Assembly (NCBI RefSeq): GCF_012927165.1
Contig: NZ_JABBGA010000007.1
Span: 62,001 to 126,000, forward strand
From: Zoogloea dura
GTDB lineage: Bacteria > Pseudomonadota > Gammaproteobacteria > Burkholderiales > Rhodocyclaceae
Length of the DNA stretch: 64,000 nucleotides
Direction: 5' to 3'
Part shown: positions 60,026 through 64,000 of the stretch, in pieces
Layout: each line of letters begins with the position of its first letter
Numbering within the stretch: the first letter of the stretch is position 1
The notes under the pieces: generated by a model
What the model saw: only the letters and a program-made list of their open reading frames with translations
What the model was told of the DNA's origin: nothing
Databases searched by the model: none
Translations under genes and position numbers: made by a program

Positions 60026-62062
60026 CTAGAGCTCCACAGCCAGGGATAGCCAGACCATCGGTGAGGCCGGATTGACCGGCTTGTTCACGTACTGGGGCAA
60101 GCATTGCTCCGAGCGGTCGGCGATCTCCTGGTGGCGGCCACCCAAGTTGATGCCATTGAGCGCCAGTTCCATTTTCCGGCCGTCAAGCCGGAAAGCCCGG
60201 GCCAGGCGCAGGTCGAGGCTGGTGTAATCGGCGGAGGCGTAGGCACAGCCTGGCACATAGCCATAGCCGCCGGCCAGCGAGCCCATGCGCAGGAGGCTGG
60301 CCGTGCTCTTCCAGCCCCCGCCGTAGTCCTGCAGCCAAGTGAGGGACGCCGAGTAGGGCGCCGTACGGGCTGCCACTTCCGGTTCGCTGGTGTGGCGATC
60401 GATCAGGGTGTGGCTCAGCAGGATCTCGGTGCCAGGCCGTGGCCGTGAGCGGAACTGGTATTCGAGGCCACGCAGGACGACCGGCGAGCTCAGGTTGTCG
60501 AACTGGGACGAGGGGAGTCCCGCCAGCGCCAGCGGCCCTACCGGCGAGGGGATGCTGCGGCGGATCACGAAGTGGCTGATCCGCTCATGGAACAGGCGTA
60601 CGTCCAGGGTTGCATCGATCGACGGGAAACGTCCCAGATAGCCGATCTCGAGGGTGTCGACGGAGGGTGTGCGCAGATTGGGATTCGGTACGTAGGGCCA
60701 GGCGATCGGCTTGCTGGTGGCTGGGTCGCTGCCCGGCGCGTAGGCGCGCACATCCCCGTAGATGTCGAACAGGTTGCGCTGCTGCCAGGCGCGGGCGTAG
60801 CCAGCGCGCAGGGTCGAGGTGGGTGTGCTCTGCCAGTTGATGAAGGCACGGGGAACGAACTGCGCCGCCTTGTCTCCGCTCTTTTCGAGAAGGCCGCCGA
60901 GATTGAGCTGCCAGCCGGGCGTGATGTGCCAGTCCAGGTTGGAGAAGGCCCGGTACAGGTTGATGGATGGGGGGGAGCCGCCGGCAAACAGGAAGGGCGC
61001 AGAGGTCTCGTCACGTCGTCCTTCCAGGCCCCAGACCATGCGGGTCTGGGCATTCAGGGCGAAGCGGTGCTGGATTTCGGCGTTGCTGCGATCGCTCTGG
61101 CGATTGCGGTTGAGGGGGACGGCGGGGAAGTCCGGTGAGCTGGCCAGCCACTGGTCTATCGATGATTCGTGGTTGCGGTAAAAGCTGACCAGCCATTCCT
61201 CGTCCTGGCTGAGGGTGCGCCGCCAGGTCAGGTGCAGGGTGCTGTTCTCCGATGCGGCCATGCGCTCGCCGTTGTTGTTGTAGATTGAATCGGCGTAGCC
61301 TGCCTCGCGGTTGATGTGGTTGTAGCCGGCGCGCAGGGTCAGTTCGTCGCGGGCATCGATCCGGTAGTCGCTGCGCAGGCTGAGGGTCTGGCTCAGGCGT
61401 GAGTCATGCACATTGCGGAAGCCGCTGTCCCGGGTGCGGGCCGCCGATAGCCGCACCCCGGCGCCGTTGCCGCCACCGGTCCAGCTTACCTGGGCATCGG
61501 CGATGCCGCGGTTACCGACGTTCAGCAGCCCGGAGGCTCCGTGCTCCTGGTGGCTGTGGCGGGTGATGATGTTGATCACGCCGAGAAAGGCATTGGCGCC
61601 GTAGGCGTTGGAGTTGGTACCCCGCACGATCTCGATGCGTTCGATCTCCTGGATCGTCAGGGGCAGAGCCGACCAGTCCACGCCGCCCGATGAATTGGGG
61701 GCATAAACCGAGCGGCCGTCGATCAGGACCTGGATTTCGGTGGGAAAGTCGCTGCCGAGTCCGTGATAGGTCACCCACTGGGAATGGCCGCGTTCCTGGC
61801 CGATCTGCATGCCGGGAACCAGGCGTAGCAGGCGTGCCACATCGCGGTAGCCGGTGGCCTGGATGAAATCCCGGTCAAGGATGGTGACCGCCCCGGGAGC
61901 CTCGTTCAGGGGCTGGGGCAGGCGGGAGGCCGACAGAACGGTGGGCAGGTCTTCAAAAAACGGGGCTTCCGCACCCGGCACCGAAACGGCGTCGGCTGCC
62001 AGGGCGACCGCGGGTCCGGTCAGTAAAGCGCACAGGAACCGCCTGTCGGGAAGCAAGGGCAT
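60026..62062 (-). CDS. TonB-dependent outer-membrane receptor
   Basis: A 678-aa receptor. Signal peptide at about 1-23 (LTGPAVALAADA). Plug: VLSASRLPQPLNEAPGAVTIL, YRDVARLLRLVPGMQIGQERG, IQVLIDGRSVY, IERIEIVRGTNSNAYGANAFLGVINIIT. The barrel ends with PASPMVWLSLAVEL rather than a terminal Phe. The plug resembles BtuB/FepA-type receptors without a siderophore-specific signature, so the ligand (vitamin B12, heme, metal chelate or other) is open. It stands alone; no cobalamin riboswitch is recognisable in the 175 bp upstream. Confidence 0.9.
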   Translation of the reverse strand: MPLLPDRRFLCALLTGPAVALAADAVSVPGAEAPFFEDLPTVLSASRLPQPLNEAPGAVTILDRDFIQATGYRDVARLLRLVPGMQIGQERGHSQWVTYHGLGSDFPTEIQVLIDGRSVYAPNSSGGVDWSALPLTIQEIERIEIVRGTNSNAYGANAFLGVINIITRHSHQEHGASGLLNVGNRGIADAQVSWTGGGNGAGVRLSAARTRDSGFRNVHDSRLSQTLSLRSDYRIDARDELTLRAGYNHINREAGYADSIYNNNGERMAASENSTLHLTWRRTLSQDEEWLVSFYRNHESSIDQWLASSPDFPAVPLNRNRQSDRSNAEIQHRFALNAQTRMVWGLEGRRDETSAPFLFAGGSPPSINLYRAFSNLDWHITPGWQLNLGGLLEKSGDKAAQFVPRAFINWQSTPTSTLRAGYARAWQQRNLFDIYGDVRAYAPGSDPATSKPIAWPYVPNPNLRTPSVDTLEIGYLGRFPSIDATLDVRLFHERISHFVIRRSIPSPVGPLALAGLPSSQFDNLSSPVVLRGLEYQFRSRPRPGTEILLSHTLIDRHTSEPEVAARTAPYSASLTWLQDYGGGWKSTASLLRMGSLAGGYGYVPGCAYASADYTSLDLRLARAFRLDGRKMELALNGINLGGRHQEIADRSEQCLPQYVNKPVNPASPMVWLSLAVEL

Positions 62063-62196
62063 CTCGGGATGTGTGATTTCGTGTGGGATCGGGGGGCCGA
62101 CAGTTCAGCACATTACCCCGGCCCGAGATTATAGGGGGCCCTCAACCTCCTTCTTGTGGATTAGTGCTCAATATGAGCGTGATGCGATGCACGGCC

Positions 62197-62225
62197 GCCG
62201 CGGGCTCCAAAGGGGCGCCCGCGGC
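62197..62225 (-). terminator. Hairpin downstream of the Do-like protease gene
   Basis: Perfect 9-bp stem GCCGCGGGC / GCCCGCGGC with an 11-nt loop, 12 nt past the protease stop on the minus strand. No T-run. Confidence 0.5.
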
Positions 62226-62237
62226 TCCGGCCGGGGC

Positions 62238-63743
62238 TCAGCCCAGCCGCACGGCCATGAAGATCCGGCCGCTGCCACGCTGGACCAGCAGCGCAAAGCG
62301 GTTGCCGGCGGCGTCCAGAAGCTTGCGGAACTGCTCCACGCTGGTGATCGCCTGATTGTTGATGCCGAGGATCACGTCGCCGCCCTGCAGTCCGGCCTTG
62401 GCTGCAGGGCCGCTGGCGCCTTCTACGACGATGCCGCCCGGCACGCCGAGGCGCGAGGCCTCCTGGGCGCTCAGGGCCCGTCCGGTCAGACCCAGCTTGG
62501 CGCTGGGGCTTTCACCCTTGCGGTCGGGGCTGGCTGCGAGGGTCTTCTCGGCCGTCTGCTCGCCCAGGACGACGTTGACCTCGCGGTTCTTGCGGTCACG
62601 CCATACCGACAGGCGGACGGTGGTTCCGGGCTTCTGTTCGCCGATGATGCGCGGCAGATCCGCGGAACTGTCCACCTTCTGACCATTGACGGCAATCACG
62701 ACGTCGCCCGTTTGCAGGCCACCCTTTTCGGCCGGCGAGCCTGCCTCCACGTTGGCGACCAGCGCACCGGAAGGCTTGTCGAGGCCGAAGTTCTGGGCGA
62801 GTTCGGGGTCCAGCCCCTGGATGGTCACGCCGAGGCGGCCGCGGGATACCTTGCCGTACTTCTGCAGCTGGTCCTTGACCTTCAAGGCCACATCGATGGG
62901 GATGGCGAAGGAGATGCCCATGAAACCGCCGGAGCGGGAGTAGATCTGGGAGTTGATGCCGATCACTTCACCGGCCAGGTTGAACAGCGGGCCACCGGAG
63001 TTGCCCGGGTTGATGGCCACGTCGGTCTGGATGAAGGGAACGTAGTTTTCGTCGGGGAGGCGCCGGGCCTTGGCGCTGATGATGCCTGCGGTCACGGTGT
63101 TCTCGAAGCCGAAGGGCGAGCCCATCGCCACCACCCATTCGCCGACCTTGCTGCGCTCGGCGTCGCCGGTCTTCACGAAGGGCAGCCCCGTGGCATCGAT
63201 CTTCAGCAGGGCCACGTCGGTGCGCTTGTCGCTGCCGACGACCTTGGCCTTGAAGTCCCGCTTGTCGGTGAGCTTGACGGTGACTTCGGTGGCGCCGTCC
63301 ACCACGTGAGCGTTGGTCAGCACGTAGCCGTCCGCGCTGACGATGAAGCCGGAGCCCACGCCTTGCTGGATCTGCTCGGGGGCCCGGCCGCCCCGGCCGC
63401 CGCCATTGCCCGGGGTGCCGGGGGCAGGGATGCCGAAGCGGCGCAGGAAATCGTAGAAAGGATCGTCGGCGAAGGGGTCTTCACCTGAGGTGGCACCGCC
63501 GCGGGCCACCTTCTGGGTGACGCTGATGTTCACCACCGCGGGGCCGACCTGTTCGACCAGCGCGGAGAAGTCGGGCAGGCCGTAGCGCCCCTGGGAAACC
63601 GGGCCGCTCGCCTGGACGGGGGCCGCCGGTGTGGCGGTGTTGGCCGCATGGGACGGCGAAATGGCGCCTTCCTGCAGGCAGCCGCTCAGGGCCAGGACGA
63701 CGGCAGAGAAAGCAAGGGTGGATTTGACCAAAACGGGTTTCAT
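62238..63743 (-). CDS. Do-type periplasmic serine protease (DegP/DegQ/MucD family), possible lipoprotein
   Basis: A 501-aa HtrA-family protease and chaperone of the cell envelope. Triad: His in TNAHVVDGA, Asp in TDVALLKID, Ser in NPGNSGGPLFN. Two PDZ domains follow (GRLGVTIQGLDPELAQNFGL with AEKGGLQTGDVVIAVNG; LGLTGRALSAQEASRLGV with AAKAGLQGGDVILGIN). The leader ends LALSGCLQEG, a lipobox-like site, so it may be anchored rather than free. The Ser-protease insert has a Gly-rich loop (GNGGGRGGRAPEQ). ATG 63743 fits the leader; the longer frame runs into a repeat. Confidence 0.93.
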   Translation of the reverse strand: MKPVLVKSTLAFSAVVLALSGCLQEGAISPSHAANTATPAAPVQASGPVSQGRYGLPDFSALVEQVGPAVVNISVTQKVARGGATSGEDPFADDPFYDFLRRFGIPAPGTPGNGGGRGGRAPEQIQQGVGSGFIVSADGYVLTNAHVVDGATEVTVKLTDKRDFKAKVVGSDKRTDVALLKIDATGLPFVKTGDAERSKVGEWVVAMGSPFGFENTVTAGIISAKARRLPDENYVPFIQTDVAINPGNSGGPLFNLAGEVIGINSQIYSRSGGFMGISFAIPIDVALKVKDQLQKYGKVSRGRLGVTIQGLDPELAQNFGLDKPSGALVANVEAGSPAEKGGLQTGDVVIAVNGQKVDSSADLPRIIGEQKPGTTVRLSVWRDRKNREVNVVLGEQTAEKTLAASPDRKGESPSAKLGLTGRALSAQEASRLGVPGGIVVEGASGPAAKAGLQGGDVILGINNQAITSVEQFRKLLDAAGNRFALLVQRGSGRIFMAVRLG

Positions 63744-63799
63744 CGGATGCTCCAGTATGTGGCCTGGGAATGGACGGCCGGCGGGGCGTCCTGTTCCTT

Positions 63800-64000
63800 G
63801 TTTGAACAAGCGCTTACAAAAAGACCCCCACGCTCGCCGCTGCGCGGTTCGCTGCCCCCCAAGGGGGCGCTTTCATCTTGGGGCGGCCCGGCGATGAAAG
63901 GTCCCCCCGCGCTGCCTGCTGCGTGGCTTGCGGGTTCAGGGGCTCTTGTCTTGGGGCGGTCTGGCGATGAAATGGGGGCGGTGGCCGGGAGTACAAGGGG
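63800..64000. repeat. Intergenic repeat at the window edge
   Basis: The stretch contains two diverged copies of a unit, CTTGGGGCGGCCCGGCGATG (63878-63897) and CTTGGGGCGGTCTGGCGATG (63951-63970), plus the palindromic run CCCCCCAAGGGGGCG near 63856-63870. Such CTTGGGGCGG units are frequent between genes of betaproteobacteria. I see no gene in 63744-64000; the short open frames there are repeat-derived. Confidence 0.7.

Noticed and set aside
62063-62237. Possible cobalamin riboswitch before the TonB receptor at 60026
   Set aside because: I looked for the B12-box-like conserved core and could not find it; the only strong structure is the hairpin belonging to the protease gene's end.
63814-63996. 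Minus-strand 60-codon frame at the right edge
   Set aside because: It lies wholly in the CTTGGGGCGG repeat and has no coding character.
1-64000. tRNA, rRNA, CRISPR, transposase or phage genes
   Set aside because: None recognised. The intergenic gaps are mostly short, and the long ones are repeats or promoter regions. A tRNAscan and CRISPR search would settle this.

Overview
The window is high-GC throughout, apart from one AT-rich promoter region near 44.6-44.9 kb. Its gene content fits a betaproteobacterium, most likely of the order Rhodocyclales (Azospira, Azoarcus, Thauera or Zoogloea type). The pointers are a PEP-CTERM sorting signal, a PQQ alcohol dehydrogenase under a sigma-54 activator, the dacA-ybeD-lipB-lipA order and the style of the intergenic repeats. 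The assignment is inference; no rRNA or taxonomic marker is present. I found no tRNA, rRNA, CRISPR array, phage or transposase gene.

Purine catabolism dominates the left half. From 1 to 11.4 kb, on the minus strand, lie xdhA-xdhB, then xdhC with a BMP-type purine or nucleoside ABC importer (ATPase and two permeases), then an 8-oxoguanine deaminase and the start of guaD. Two copies of a 0.6-0.7 kb non-coding, near-palindromic repeat split this one-direction series into three blocks. The periplasmic binding protein of the importer, a second CDA-type guanine deaminase and an adenine deaminase lie at 23.6-26.5 kb. The urate-to-allantoin steps (PuuD, UraH, UraD) and an NCS2 permease lie at 35.2-38.9 kb. 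Together these genes could take up purines and convert adenine, guanine and 8-oxoguanine to allantoin.

Between these blocks are: an orphan response regulator with an unrecognised output region (11.6-12.8 kb); an iron-uptake operon (TonB siderophore receptor, esterase, DUF3325, DUF3649, PepSY) behind a Fur box (12.9-18.3 kb); a YgiN-like monooxygenase and a LysR regulator; a small coiled-coil protein behind a perfect 21-bp inverted repeat; a large hybrid histidine kinase (20.0-23.5 kb); and a striking fusion of a PEP-CTERM protein to a PQQ sugar dehydrogenase (27.4-29.7 kb). Glutathione peroxidase, an RlmA-like methyltransferase, a membrane diguanylate cyclase, a thioesterase, and an MFS transporter divergent from a LysR gene follow.

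From 39.0 to 46.9 kb is an alcohol oxidation operon: Rieske protein, quinoprotein alcohol dehydrogenase, outer-membrane transporter, DUF1097 membrane protein and AldA-type aldehyde dehydrogenase. A near-perfect sigma-54 promoter precedes it, and an AcoR-like sigma-54 activator is divergently encoded. The dehydrogenase has the extra aspartate typical of lanthanide-dependent enzymes but lacks the usual vicinal cysteine pair.

The right end holds a LysR gene, an OprC/NosA-like copper receptor, the lipoate and cell-wall operon dacA-ybeD-lipB-lipA, a heavy-metal RND efflux operon with a PII-like gene at its end, a second TonB receptor, a Do-type protease with a lipobox, and another intergenic repeat at the window edge.
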